DNA of 64,000 nucleotides from Pseudonocardia sp. ICBG1293. Lineage in GTDB: Bacteria > Actinomycetota > Actinomycetes > Mycobacteriales > Pseudonocardiaceae. Below the pieces are notes generated by a model, which had not been told where the DNA came from, did not search any database, and was given only the letters and a program-made list of their open reading frames with translations. This document shows positions 1 to 9,000 of this stretch, one piece after another. Location of the stretch: the NCBI RefSeq assembly GCF_020131355.1, contig NZ_JAHLEL010000040.1:62001-126000 (forward strand), read 5' to 3'. Position 1 is the first letter of the stretch. Every line of letters starts with the position of its first letter. The translations under genes and the position numbers were made by a program.

Positions 1-425
1 GACGCGACGTTCACCACCACGCCCCCGTGCTCGCGCATCCAGGCCCGCCAGGCCACCCCGGTCCACAGTGCCGGAGCCCAGAGGTTGACCTCGAGCGTCT
101 TCAGGAACCGCCCGCGGTCCTGGTCGACGACCGGCCCGTAGGCGGGGTTGGTGCCGGCGTTGTTGACCAGCACGTCGAGCGAACCGAAGGTCGACAGCGC
201 GAAGTCGGCACACGCCTGCGCGGCGTCCGGGTCGGCCGAGTGGGCACCGAAGCCCCGGACCCTCTCGGAGCCCAGCCCCTCGGCGACGGCACGGGCCGAC
301 TCCTCGGACCGGCTCGTGAGGATCACCGAAGCCCCCCTGGCCAGCAGCGCGCGGACCACGGCCAGCCCGATCCCGCGCGACCCACCGGTGACCACGGCCG
401 TACGCCCGTCGAACCCGTCGGTCAT
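1..425 (-). CDS. SDR family oxidoreductase (3' end outside window)
   Basis: NAD(P)-dependent short-chain dehydrogenase/reductase, last visible gene of the minus-strand catabolic operon. Starts at ATG 425. The N-terminal Rossmann motif TGGSRGIG lies near residues 14-21 and the NNAG motif follows in the context VNNAGTNPAYGP. The reading frame leaves the window at codon 141, at the catalytic serine region (NVAS), so the Tyr-x3-Lys motif and C-terminus are not seen. The start overlaps the stop of the upstream enoyl-CoA hydratase gene by four bases (ATGA), indicating translational coupling. It is of the same NNAG-NP-YGP subtype as the SDR at 28877-29653. Substrate unknown. Confidence 0.9.
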   Translation of the reverse strand, partial: MTDGFDGRTAVVTGGSRGIGLAVVRALLARGASVILTSRSEESARAVAEGLGSERVRGFGAHSADPDAAQACADFALSTFGSLDVLVNNAGTNPAYGPVVDQDRGRFLKTLEVNLWAPALWTGVAWRAWMREHGGVVVNVA

Positions 426-1159
426 CGTCGCCCCACCGTGTCCTCCAGGTAGCGGGCGGTCCACCCGTCCTCGATGCGCCGGCACCACATCGTCAGCACC
501 TCGTCGAGATCGGTGTCCGCGATGCGCACGAGACCGTCGTGGCGGAGCTGTCGTGCGGTCAGCGCGAAGGCGTCGGCAGGCGCCGAGGTCCCCATCCCGC
601 CGGCGACCGCGATCGCACGGTCGAGCACGACCGACCCGTCGGTCACCTCGTCGACGAGGCCGAGGTCCCGGGCCTCGCCGGGCCCGTAGGTCGTCGCCCC
701 GAGGACCACACGACGCAGCGCGGGCTCGCCCACCCGATGGCGCAGCACCTCCAACGCGGACTGCGGGAACGCGACACCGACGGCGAGCTCGGGGACACCG
801 AACCGGCCCCGGCCCTCCGCCATGACGACATGGTCCGCGGCGGCGGCCAGTACCGCCCCGCCCGCGATCGCGTGCCCGCCGACCGCCGCCACGAACGGCA
901 CCTCGAGCTCGAAGACGGTGCGGAAGAGCGTGTCGAGCGCCGGGAGGAACTCCCGGACGTAGGCCGTCCCGCCGTCCAGCAGCCGACGGAGGTCGACACC
1001 GGCGGAGAACGCCCGCCCGGAACCGGTCACCACGACGGGGCCGTCCACGTCCCGCAGCCCGGCGGTCAGCGCCCGACACAGCTCGAGGTCCATCGCGTTG
1101 ACCGGACCGTGGCCGATCGTCAGCACCGTCACCCCGTCGCGATGCTCTGTGGTGATCAT
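422..1159 (-). CDS. Enoyl-CoA hydratase/isomerase (crotonase) family protein
   Basis: 245-residue crotonase-fold protein. The oxyanion-hole segment SGRAFSAGVDL and the second-glycine segment GGHAIAGGAVLAAAADH are recognisable, as is the FGVPEL region, whose Glu matches the second acid of classical hydratases. The first catalytic Glu (normally in a GG-x-CELA context) is not visible, so hydration is uncertain; isomerase, hydrolase or C-C lyase chemistry is equally possible. ATG at 1159 was chosen because it overlaps the stop of the upstream alcohol dehydrogenase gene by four bases; a longer open frame upstream lies inside that gene. No acyl-CoA ligase is seen in the operon. Confidence 0.85.
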   Translation of the reverse strand: MITTEHRDGVTVLTIGHGPVNAMDLELCRALTAGLRDVDGPVVVTGSGRAFSAGVDLRRLLDGGTAYVREFLPALDTLFRTVFELEVPFVAAVGGHAIAGGAVLAAAADHVVMAEGRGRFGVPELAVGVAFPQSALEVLRHRVGEPALRRVVLGATTYGPGEARDLGLVDEVTDGSVVLDRAIAVAGGMGTSAPADAFALTARQLRHDGLVRIADTDLDEVLTMWCRRIEDGWTARYLEDTVGRR

Positions 1160-2211
1160 CGGCTCGGCTCCAGGACGACCTTGCCGACCCCGTCCGTACG
1201 ACCGGCGAGCACGGCGTAGGCGGCGGGCCCCTCGGACAGCCCGAGCCGGTGGGTGACCAGCCAGTCGGGCGCGAGCCTGCCCGCGGCGGCCAGTGCGACG
1301 AGGACCGGGAGCTCCCGCTGGGCCGAGCAGAGACCGATCGCGAACTCCAGCTCCTTGGTCTGCGCGGCCTCCATCCGGAAGGGGAAGGCACCGGTGCGGC
1401 TCACCCCGACCCTGCTCACCCGTCCCGCCTGCGTCGCCGCGCTCACCGCGAGGGCGATGGTCTCGTCCGCCCCCACCGCCTCGACCACGGCGTTGCAGCC
1501 CCGCCCCCCGGTCAGTTCCCGGATCGAGGCCTTCGGATCGCCCGGGTCGACGGGTTCGGCCCCCTGGGCGACGGCCCACGCCCGCCGGTGGTCGACCGGG
1601 TCGACGGCCAGCACCCGGGAGGCACCCATCAGGAAGGCGGAGAGGACCGCCAGCTGACCGACCGGCCCGAGCCCGATCACGGCGACGACGTCACCCGGCG
1701 CGATCCGGGCGCGCCGGGCCCCGTACCAGGCCGTCGGGGCGTTGTCGCACAACAGCAGAGCGGTGTCGTCGCTGATGCCGTCGGGAACGGCGACCAGGTT
1801 CACGTCCGCGTGCGGGACGGCCACGGCCTCGGCCTGGGCCCCGGGCAGCCGGCTGCTCATCCCGTAGCAGTACTCCTTCCACGGCGCACGCCGGTGGTCG
1901 CAGGCCGCGACGTGCCCGCGCGCGCACGGCACGCACAGGACGCACCCGATCGACGCCGGGAGCAGCACGCGGTCCCCCACGCGGAACCGCCGGACGTCGC
2001 CACCGAGCTCGACGACCTCGCCGACCGCCTCGTGGCCGACGCAGTAGCCCGTGTCGTCGCTGAACCCGTGTCCGGCGTAGATGTGCAGGTCGCTGCCGCA
2101 CACCCCGGCCGCGCCCACCCGTACCACCGCACCGAGCCCGTCGGCGGGCTCCGGGTCCGGGACGGTGTCGACCCCGACGTCGAGCGGCCCGCGGTAGGTC
2201 AGGGCCCGCAC
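1156..2211 (-). CDS. Zinc-dependent alcohol dehydrogenase (MDR superfamily)
   Basis: 351-residue medium-chain dehydrogenase. Catalytic-zinc ligands are suggested by VCGSDLH and the GHE motif; four cysteines in the span from GCVLC to VAAC match the structural-zinc lobe. The coenzyme fold carries a GLGPVGQLAV motif. GTG start at 2211 sits immediately after the stop of the DUF1330 gene, and the stop overlaps the downstream crotonase start. It probably oxidises or reduces an alcohol/aldehyde intermediate in the pathway of this operon; NAD(H) versus NADP(H) preference cannot be judged. Confidence 0.9.
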   Translation of the reverse strand: MRALTYRGPLDVGVDTVPDPEPADGLGAVVRVGAAGVCGSDLHIYAGHGFSDDTGYCVGHEAVGEVVELGGDVRRFRVGDRVLLPASIGCVLCVPCARGHVAACDHRRAPWKEYCYGMSSRLPGAQAEAVAVPHADVNLVAVPDGISDDTALLLCDNAPTAWYGARRARIAPGDVVAVIGLGPVGQLAVLSAFLMGASRVLAVDPVDHRRAWAVAQGAEPVDPGDPKASIRELTGGRGCNAVVEAVGADETIALAVSAATQAGRVSRVGVSRTGAFPFRMEAAQTKELEFAIGLCSAQRELPVLVALAAAGRLAPDWLVTHRLGLSEGPAAYAVLAGRTDGVGKVVLEPSR

Positions 2212-2526
2212 TCAGCCACCCACGCCCGGGATGTGGACGCCGCCGTCGAACCCGACGCCGAGCAGCACCGACGCGGACTGCTGCCGCAGGTGCTTGACCT
2301 CCTCGTACTCGGGGCTGTTCCACCACCGGTCGAACTCCGCCTCGTCCGCGAACTCGAGCAGGACCACCACGTCCGGTGCGGCCTCGCCCTCGATCACCTT
2401 GTGCCCGGCGCTCGCGCTGAGCGGCGTGCACCGGTAGCCGGCGAGAGTGGCGGCGGTCTGCTGCTGGTACCGGACGAAGACCTCCGCGTCGTGCGTCCGC
2501 AGCGCGGCCAGCATGTAGTAGCTCAT
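2212..2526 (-). CDS. DUF1330 (dimeric alpha/beta-barrel) family protein
   Basis: 104-residue protein with the ferredoxin-like pattern of DUF1330: strand MSYYMLAALR, central VVVLLEFADEAEFDRWWNSP and a C-terminal VLLGVGFDGG. Members of this fold often act as small dimeric enzymes or chaperone-like partners; no catalytic role is established. ATG at 2526 overlaps the stop of the metallo-beta-lactamase gene by four bases, and the next gene begins directly after its stop, so it is firmly inside the operon. Function in the pathway is unknown. Confidence 0.8.
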   Translation of the reverse strand: MSYYMLAALRTHDAEVFVRYQQQTAATLAGYRCTPLSASAGHKVIEGEAAPDVVVLLEFADEAEFDRWWNSPEYEEVKHLRQQSASVLLGVGFDGGVHIPGVGG

Positions 2527-3407
2527 GGGTGCTCCCGGGTCAGGGGGTTCTGGGGCTGGAGGACGATCCCGGCACCCGGCGACGGGAGCGGCAGGATCGG
2601 GCCGGGCACCGACAGCCCGTCCACACGACCCACGATCTCGCCGTTCTCGACCTTCGCCCCGCGGTCGTGGCCGGGCAGGACGAAGGTGGCCTTGTTCAGC
2701 ACCTTCTTGATGGCGGCGACCTCCTGGCGGAGTGAGCCGGTGAAATTGTTGGAGACCTGCGGCTCGAGGAACCCGTTCTGCATCAGCCCCTGCACCGCCT
2801 GGTCCTCGATGTCGTAGAGGATGTCCCCGCAGATCGCGGCCTCCCCCTCGCCGGTGTCGACGTAGACCACCAGGGAGCCCTCCGTGTGCCCGCCCGCGTA
2901 CTCGCACCGCACGCCCGGTGCGACGGTCACCGGCTCCGTCAGCTCGAGGTCCAGCCAGCGCATCGCCCCCGGGGCGTGCGTCCGGTCGATCAGGTGCTTG
3001 AGGTCCTCGGGCGCGTACCCGAGCCCCTGCAGACCGCCCGCGGCGAACTCCATCTCCGTGCGGTTGACCACCACCGGGGTGGTGAGCGGGAACTCGTCGA
3101 TGTGGCCTGCGTGGTCCATGTGCAGGTGGGTCTGGACGACCGCTCCCACGTCCTCGACCGCCACGCCGTAGCGGTCGAGCTGGGCCGCCAGGGAGTTCTC
3201 CTCGCGCAGGTCCGGCACGAACCCGACGCGCGCCATGACGTCGTCGTCGCGGAAACCGGTGTCGACGACGATCGGCTTCTCCCCGCCCAGGATCAGGTAG
3301 CCGTGGACGGGTGCGCTGACCAGCGTGCCCGGCGTCCGGTGCTTGACGAAGAACAGCGAGTCGGTGGCCGCCCGCCCCAGCTCCAGGGTGTGCACGGTGA
3401 GGGCCAT
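2523..3407 (-). CDS. Metallo-beta-lactamase fold hydrolase, lactonase-like
   Basis: 294 residues with the di-zinc motif HLHMDHAGH (about residues 92-100), a later GGHTEGS, the bridging-Asp segment CGDILYD and a C-terminal LPGHDRG. The layout resembles N-acyl-homoserine lactonase-like enzymes, so hydrolysis of a lactone or other cyclic ester is plausible. In an operon with HyuA/HyuB and dehydrogenases it more likely opens a catabolic ring intermediate than quenches signals; that is inference. The gene starts three bases after the hyuB stop. Confidence 0.85.
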   Translation of the reverse strand: MALTVHTLELGRAATDSLFFVKHRTPGTLVSAPVHGYLILGGEKPIVVDTGFRDDDVMARVGFVPDLREENSLAAQLDRYGVAVEDVGAVVQTHLHMDHAGHIDEFPLTTPVVVNRTEMEFAAGGLQGLGYAPEDLKHLIDRTHAPGAMRWLDLELTEPVTVAPGVRCEYAGGHTEGSLVVYVDTGEGEAAICGDILYDIEDQAVQGLMQNGFLEPQVSNNFTGSLRQEVAAIKKVLNKATFVLPGHDRGAKVENGEIVGRVDGLSVPGPILPLPSPGAGIVLQPQNPLTREHP

Positions 3408-3410
3408 CGC

Positions 3411-5441
3411 TCAGCCCTCCCCGTGGGCCACGACGACCTCGGTGCGGACCAGGACGCCGGTGTCCGGATCGGCGAACTCGGCCACCGTCACGCCGTCCCG
3501 CGGCGAGCACCACTGGCCGAGCTCGGCCAGCCGCGCGGCGGCGGGGCCGCGCCGGACCGCGTGCGCTCCCTCGCGGGGCCAGCTCCGGCGTTCGGCCCGG
3601 ATCGCGTGCCGCCGGGCGGTGGTGGCGGTCGCGTCGGCCGCGCCGTCCTGCACGACCACGCCGTACGCCATGTCCGCCGCGGCCACGCTGAGCAGCCCGG
3701 CCCGGACGTCCGCGGCCACCGCACCCGGCTCCCGCTCCAGCGGGTCGCCGTACCCACCGCCACCGCCGGACCGCAGGGTGACGACGTCCCCCGGCCCGAC
3801 GATCATGCCGAACTGCTTGCCCTGCAACGCCTGCGGCGGTGCGTCGAGCTCGTCGACCGAGGCGGGTATCCGCCCCTGCGCCAGCGCCCGGTCCACGCCG
3901 GCGCCGTGGGTGAGGGTGAACCGGCTCGACGTGCCCGGATAACCTCCGGAAGTGCCGTTCGGCGGGACCTGCCAGCAGGACAGCATGGTGTGCTCCTGGC
4001 CGCCGGTCGTGTACCAGGGCGTCCACGCGAGGTCGAGGCCGGCGCCGCCACGGAACCTGCCGGGACCGCCCGAGTTCTGGTTGAGCCGGCGCCACAGGTA
4101 CAGGATCGGGTAGGCGAACTCGTTGATCTCGATGTCGGGCAACGAGTTCTGCGGCTGGGCGAGCGCGCCGCTCACGTCCATCCCGTCGCCGACCGGCTGG
4201 GCCCCGGCCCCGCCGGACCCACCGTTCATGTCCGGGAACGGCACCAGCGTGCCGTTCTCGTCCGGGGCGTAGAAGAAGCCCGCGCACCACGAGTCCTGCC
4301 ACGAGGCCATCACGTGGTCCCGGATGAAGGGGTCCGCGGCCTTCGCCTGGGCCTCACCGAGCAGCCGGGTGACCACCCGGCTGACCCGGAAGCCGGTCTC
4401 GAGGTGGCCCGACGACACCGGGGCGGGCATCGTCACGTCACAGATCGTGCCCGGGGTGGTCCGGACCTCCAGCGGGCGCAGCGTGCCCTGGTTGATGGGC
4501 AGGTCGGGGAACAGGGTCATCAGCGCCGGGGACACGGCGCTGCCCATGGTGATCGCCGCGCTGCAGTTGACGAAGCCGTCGGTCTGCGGGGCGGACCCGG
4601 TGAAGTCGAACGTCAGGTGGTCGTCGTCCACCGTCAGCGTGCACGCCACCGGGTAGAGGTCGTTGGTGTGCCCGTTGTGCTCCTCGTACTCCACCGCCGA
4701 GTAGACGCCGTCGGGAAGCTCCCGGATGCGGTCACGGACGGCCTGCTCGGCGAGGTCCTTCGCCACCTCGACGTAGTGGCGGTAGGTCTCGACGCCGTAC
4801 TCCCCGACGAGCGCGTTGATCCGGTCGTCGCAGCGGTTGCAGGCGGCGATGAAGCAGCGGATGTCGCCCAGCACCATGTCGGGGACGCGGATGTTGGTCT
4901 CGATGATCCGCCAGATGTCGTCGATGATCGTGCCCTCGGACACGATCTTCACCCCCGGCAGGCGCAGCGCCTCGCCGTAGGTCTCGGTCGCCATCGGGGC
5001 CATGGAACCGGGCGCGAAGCCGCCGAAGTCGTTGACGTGCGCCTCGGCCCAGCACCAGGCGACGATCTCGTCGCCGACGAAGATCGGCCGGACCACGCCG
5101 ACGTCGACCTGGTGGGCGTTGCCGGTGGTGAACGGGTCGTTGCAGATGAACACGTCGCCGGGGCGGATGTTCTCCCGTGGTGTGGTCGCCAGGATGTGCT
5201 TCACCGCCTGGCGGGCGGTGCCCATGTAGATGGTGATGTAGCCCGCGTAGCAGACGATGTCGCCCTCGGCGTCGGAGATGAACGTCGAGAAGTCGACGGC
5301 CTCGGCGATGACCGGGCTGCCCGAGGCCCGCATCATCACCACGCCCATCTCGTGGGCGATGTTCTGCAGGGCCTTCGAGAAGATCTCGATCGTGACCGGG
5401 TCGTCGACGACCTGCTCGGTCCAGGCGGTCAGGTCGCTCAT
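3411..5441 (-). CDS. hyuB: Hydantoinase B/oxoprolinase family subunit
   Basis: 676-residue HyuB-type subunit. This family covers 5-oxoprolinase, N-methylhydantoinase, caprolactamase and acetone/acetophenone carboxylase subunits, which act with a HyuA-type ATP-binding partner. N-terminal DPVTIEIFSKALQNIAHEMG and the segment ICNDPFTTGNAHQVDV are typical, as is the glycine-rich GGSGGAGAQP and the C-terminal GGGGYGDPLERE. ATG at 5441 overlaps the hyuA stop by four bases. The longer open frame upstream is a shadow of hyuA. Which ring or ketone it acts on cannot be told from sequence. Confidence 0.9.
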   Translation of the reverse strand: MSDLTAWTEQVVDDPVTIEIFSKALQNIAHEMGVVMMRASGSPVIAEAVDFSTFISDAEGDIVCYAGYITIYMGTARQAVKHILATTPRENIRPGDVFICNDPFTTGNAHQVDVGVVRPIFVGDEIVAWCWAEAHVNDFGGFAPGSMAPMATETYGEALRLPGVKIVSEGTIIDDIWRIIETNIRVPDMVLGDIRCFIAACNRCDDRINALVGEYGVETYRHYVEVAKDLAEQAVRDRIRELPDGVYSAVEYEEHNGHTNDLYPVACTLTVDDDHLTFDFTGSAPQTDGFVNCSAAITMGSAVSPALMTLFPDLPINQGTLRPLEVRTTPGTICDVTMPAPVSSGHLETGFRVSRVVTRLLGEAQAKAADPFIRDHVMASWQDSWCAGFFYAPDENGTLVPFPDMNGGSGGAGAQPVGDGMDVSGALAQPQNSLPDIEINEFAYPILYLWRRLNQNSGGPGRFRGGAGLDLAWTPWYTTGGQEHTMLSCWQVPPNGTSGGYPGTSSRFTLTHGAGVDRALAQGRIPASVDELDAPPQALQGKQFGMIVGPGDVVTLRSGGGGGYGDPLEREPGAVAADVRAGLLSVAAADMAYGVVVQDGAADATATTARRHAIRAERRSWPREGAHAVRRGPAAARLAELGQWCSPRDGVTVAEFADPDTGVLVRTEVVVAHGEG

Positions 5442-7567
5442 CGCGCGGTCCTTCCGGTGTCGGTCGTCGTGGTGTGGGTCCTCGTGGTGTCGGTCAGGAC
5501 GTAGTTGCTCCAGGGGTCGACCCGCAGCGTCCAGCCCGGCGGGACCTGGATGGTGGTCAGCGGGTGCTCGACGACGGCGGGCCCGACGATCTCGGCTCCC
5601 GCGGGGGCGTCGCCCGCCTCGTAGACGCCGAGCTCGGTCTCCTCGCCGACCAGGGGCAGGAAGACCCGCCGGGAACCGCGGGGCTCCACCACCGGCGGGA
5701 CGGCAGGCAGCTCCGCGGGCCTCGGCTGCAGGGCGGCGACCCTGCCCGTGGCCGTGACACGGATGGACATGAGGACGATCGGCGCGCCCGTCCAGGCGGT
5801 GCCGCTGCCGTACTCGGTCTCGTAGAGCGCCGGGAACGCCTCCCGCGCGCCGGTCAGGTCGGCCTCGGTGAGGTCGTCCGTGCGCGGGATGGGGACCGGG
5901 AGCTCCCACTGCTGGCCGAGGTACTTGAACGCGCCCTCCCACTCCACCTCGATGTCGTCGTCGGCGTAGCCGGCCGCCGTCAGCGCGCCGACCAGCGTCC
6001 CGTCGAGCTCGCGCAGGCCGGCGGCGACGTGGGTGACGTCGCCGCCGGCCCAGGCGGTGGACCGTGCCTGCGTGCGGACGTCGTCGGAGTTGAGCAGGCC
6101 GTAGGCGGAGAACACCGCGGCGTCCGCGGGGATGACGACCTTCCCGATGCCCGCGGTGCGCGCGATGTCGGCGGCGAAGATCCCCAGCGCACCGCCGTAG
6201 GCGACCATGGCGAAGGTGCGGGGGTCGTGTCCGCGTTCGACGGTCACCGTGCGGACGGCGTTGCTCATGTTGGCCGTGACCATCCGGTAGATCGCGGCGG
6301 CGCCGCGCACGGCGTCGACGCCGAGGGGTGTGGCGACCTCCCGCTCGACGGCCGCGCGCGCCGGACCGACCGACAGCTCGCGACGGCCGCCGAGGAACGC
6401 GTGCGGGTCGAGGAACCCGAGCACGGCCGACGCGTCGGTGACGGTGGGCAGGCTGCCACCCTTGCCGTAGCAGACCGGGCCGGGCTCGGCGCCCGCGCTG
6501 TGCGGACCGACCTGCGGGATCCCGCGGGCGTCGATCCAGGCCACGGAGCCGCCGCCCGCGCCGATCGGCAGGACGTCGATCTTCGACAGCGCCGTCAGGA
6601 ACTGGTCGCGCAGCATCACCCGCTCGGTCACCAGGGGCGCGGTGCCCTGCAGGACCGAGACGTCGAAGGAGGTACCGCCCATGTCGGCGGTGACCACGTC
6701 GGCGATGCCGAGGCGCCGTGCGAGCGCCTGCGCCCCGATGACGCCGCCCGCCGGTCCGGAGTCGATCAACGTGATGGGCCTGTCCCGGGCCTCGTCGGCC
6801 GTCAGCGTCCCGCCGAAGCCCTGCATGAACGCCACCGGCACGCGCAGGCCGCGGTCGGCGAGCTCGCGCTCGATCCGCCCGGTGTACTCGGCGACACGGA
6901 TGCCGGTGAAGGCGTTGAGGACGGTCGTCATCGTGCGCTCGTACTCCCGGATGACCGGGTGCAGCCGCGACGCCACGCTGACGAAGATCTCGGGGTGCTC
7001 CTTCTCGACGATCGAGGCGAGCAGCTCCTCGTGGGACGGCTCGAGGAACCCCCAGAGCAGCGAGATCGCGATCGCCTCCACCCCGGTGTCCACCAGCTCG
7101 GTGACGGCGCGGCGGGCCTCGTCCTCGGTCAGCGCGACGACCGCGCGGCCCTTCCGGTCGATGCGCTCGGTCACCTCGACGACGAGCTCGCGCGGCACGA
7201 TCTGCGGGAGGGCGAGCTGTCGGTGGTGGTCCCGGTGCGCGTTGCGCGCCGAGCGGGCCACCAGCAGGTTGTCGCCGAACCCCGCGGTCGTGAGGAGGCC
7301 GACCTTCGCGCCGCGGAGCTCCGCGACCGCGTTGGTCACGACCGTGGTCCCGTTCACGAACCGGGTCGTGCCGGCGAGCACGTCGGAGAGGTCCGAACCG
7401 ATCCGGCCCGCCAGGTTCTGCAGCGCCGCCAGGAGGCCGACCGACAGGTCGTGGGGTGTCGTGTCGGACTTGTCCGAGTGGACGGCGCCCGTGCTGTCGA
7501 CGGCGGTGACGTCGGTGAACGTGCCACCGATGTCGCAGCCGATCTGGTATTCCACCGCGGGACTCAC
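5438..7567 (-). CDS. hyuA: Hydantoinase A/oxoprolinase family ATPase subunit
   Basis: 709-residue HyuA-type subunit of the acetokinase/Hsp70 ATPase superfamily. The N-terminal phosphate-1 motif DIGGTFTDV (about residues 12-20), the internal DMGGTSFDVSV and the following GAGGGSVAWID are intact, consistent with ATP binding. It should pair with the adjacent HyuB to drive ATP-dependent opening of a cyclic amide/imide or carboxylation of a ketone. GTG start at 7567 follows the transporter stop by 36 bases; no in-frame ATG precedes the family's N-terminal strand. Confidence 0.92.
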   Translation of the reverse strand: MSPAVEYQIGCDIGGTFTDVTAVDSTGAVHSDKSDTTPHDLSVGLLAALQNLAGRIGSDLSDVLAGTTRFVNGTTVVTNAVAELRGAKVGLLTTAGFGDNLLVARSARNAHRDHHRQLALPQIVPRELVVEVTERIDRKGRAVVALTEDEARRAVTELVDTGVEAIAISLLWGFLEPSHEELLASIVEKEHPEIFVSVASRLHPVIREYERTMTTVLNAFTGIRVAEYTGRIERELADRGLRVPVAFMQGFGGTLTADEARDRPITLIDSGPAGGVIGAQALARRLGIADVVTADMGGTSFDVSVLQGTAPLVTERVMLRDQFLTALSKIDVLPIGAGGGSVAWIDARGIPQVGPHSAGAEPGPVCYGKGGSLPTVTDASAVLGFLDPHAFLGGRRELSVGPARAAVEREVATPLGVDAVRGAAAIYRMVTANMSNAVRTVTVERGHDPRTFAMVAYGGALGIFAADIARTAGIGKVVIPADAAVFSAYGLLNSDDVRTQARSTAWAGGDVTHVAAGLRELDGTLVGALTAAGYADDDIEVEWEGAFKYLGQQWELPVPIPRTDDLTEADLTGAREAFPALYETEYGSGTAWTGAPIVLMSIRVTATGRVAALQPRPAELPAVPPVVEPRGSRRVFLPLVGEETELGVYEAGDAPAGAEIVGPAVVEHPLTTIQVPPGWTLRVDPWSNYVLTDTTRTHTTTTDTGRTAR

Positions 7568-7603
7568 GTCGTCGTGTCCTTCCTGTGGTGCGGGATGTGC
7601 CGG

Positions 7604-8953
7604 TCAGGTGGTGCGCAGGTCCGCCCAGGCGGTCTCGTGGACCGTGAGGGTGACGGCCCCGCTCACCAGTGCGGCGGCGAGCAGGTACCAGGCCGGGGCG
7701 GTCAGGCTGCCGGTCGTCGACACCAGCAGCGTGGAGACCAGGGGTGCCGTTCCGCTGAACACGGCGGTGACCAGGGCGTGTGGGAAGGCCATGGCGGTCG
7801 TCCGGTTGCGGGCGGGGAACAGCTCCGCGTAGAGCGAGGGGACCACGCCGAGCCCGATCCCGACCGGTACCCAGAGCAGGAGCTGCCCGGCGAGGGCAGG
7901 CCAGAACCCGCCCGCGGCCAGCAGCAGGTATCCGGGGAAGGCGAACACGGCGAGCGAGGCCGCGGCGGCGAGCATCATCGGCCTGCGCCCGACGCGGTCG
8001 GACAGGTGGCCCGCCAGCAGCACGAACGACGCCCCGACGAGGGTGGCGACCAGCGCCGACCCGTACGCGACACCGGGCGGCTGCCGGACCACCACGAGCA
8101 GGTAGGACAGCACGAAACCCAGGACCGTGTAGGAACCGACGGCCACGGCGATCCCGATGCCGAAGACCTGCAGCATGGGCCGGATCGGCCGGGACGGCGG
8201 CGCCTGGACCGTCGTGCCCGCGGCGGCCTCCGCCTTCATCGCCCGGAAGGCCGGCGACTCCGTGGCCCGGCGGCGCAGGTAGCGACCGACCAGCAGCAGC
8301 GGCACGCTGAGCAGGAAGGTGAGTCGCCACCAGCCGTCGGACACACCCTGGGGTGTGACCACCGCGTTCAGCAGCACGACCACGCCGAGCCCGAGCGCGA
8401 AGCCGAGTGCGGCGGTGACGTAGGTGATGGAGCCGTACAGTCCGCGACGGCGGGGCCCGGCGATCTCGACGAGGTAGGTGGTGGCCGTCGCGAACTCACC
8501 GCCGATGGCCATGCCCTGTGCGATCCGCAGGACCACGAGCAGGACGGGCGCCGCCACCCCGATCGCGGCGTAGGTGGGGAGCAGGCCCATCCCGACGGTC
8601 GCCACGCCCATCAGCACGATGATCGCCACGAGCCCGGCCCGGCGGCCGCTGGAGTCGGCCAGCCGGCCGAACACGAGCGCCCCGACGGGCCGTGCGACGT
8701 ACCCGACGGCGAAGACCGACAGGCCGGCGAGCAGGCTCGCCGACGCGCTGGTCGACGGGAAGAACAGCGGGCCCAGGACGCTGGCGAGCGTCGCGTAGAC
8801 GGCGAAGTCGTACCACTCGAGCAGGTTGCCGATGGCGATCGCGGCGACCGCACGACGGCGACCTGCCGCGGTGGGCCGTGCGACCGCGGCGACGGTACCG
8901 GGCCGGGTGCTGCCGGCTGTGTTCTCGGCTGTGTTCTCGGCGGGGACGGTCAT
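7604..8953 (-). CDS. MFS transporter, metabolite:H+ symporter type
   Basis: 449-residue major facilitator with about 12 hydrophobic segments. The N-terminal GNLLEWYDFAVYA signature and the loop motif GRLADSSGRR with a second copy HLSDRVGRRP are characteristic of metabolite:proton symporters (relatives of the ProP, KgtP and shikimate carriers). It likely imports the substrate of the HyuAB operon or an intermediate organic acid. ATG at 8953 is preceded by GGAGCTCC-like purine-rich sequence on the minus strand. Substrate cannot be predicted further. Confidence 0.9.
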   Translation of the reverse strand: MTVPAENTAENTAGSTRPGTVAAVARPTAAGRRRAVAAIAIGNLLEWYDFAVYATLASVLGPLFFPSTSASASLLAGLSVFAVGYVARPVGALVFGRLADSSGRRAGLVAIIVLMGVATVGMGLLPTYAAIGVAAPVLLVVLRIAQGMAIGGEFATATTYLVEIAGPRRRGLYGSITYVTAALGFALGLGVVVLLNAVVTPQGVSDGWWRLTFLLSVPLLLVGRYLRRRATESPAFRAMKAEAAAGTTVQAPPSRPIRPMLQVFGIGIAVAVGSYTVLGFVLSYLLVVVRQPPGVAYGSALVATLVGASFVLLAGHLSDRVGRRPMMLAAAASLAVFAFPGYLLLAAGGFWPALAGQLLLWVPVGIGLGVVPSLYAELFPARNRTTAMAFPHALVTAVFSGTAPLVSTLLVSTTGSLTAPAWYLLAAALVSGAVTLTVHETAWADLRTT

Positions 8954-9000
8954 CGTGGAGCTCCTTTGCTCGCACTGCGGGGTGGGAGGTGCCGGTGGGG

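Noticed and set aside
2523..3407. Quorum-quenching lactonase
   Set aside because: Motifs allow a lactonase, but the gene is embedded in a catabolic operon with no quorum-sensing genes; a specific AHL function cannot be supported.
3411..8330. A 1639-codon open frame on the minus strand
   Set aside because: Only its 3' 676 codons encode a real protein (HyuB); the upstream part is an out-of-frame shadow of hyuA and the transporter gene, kept open by high GC.
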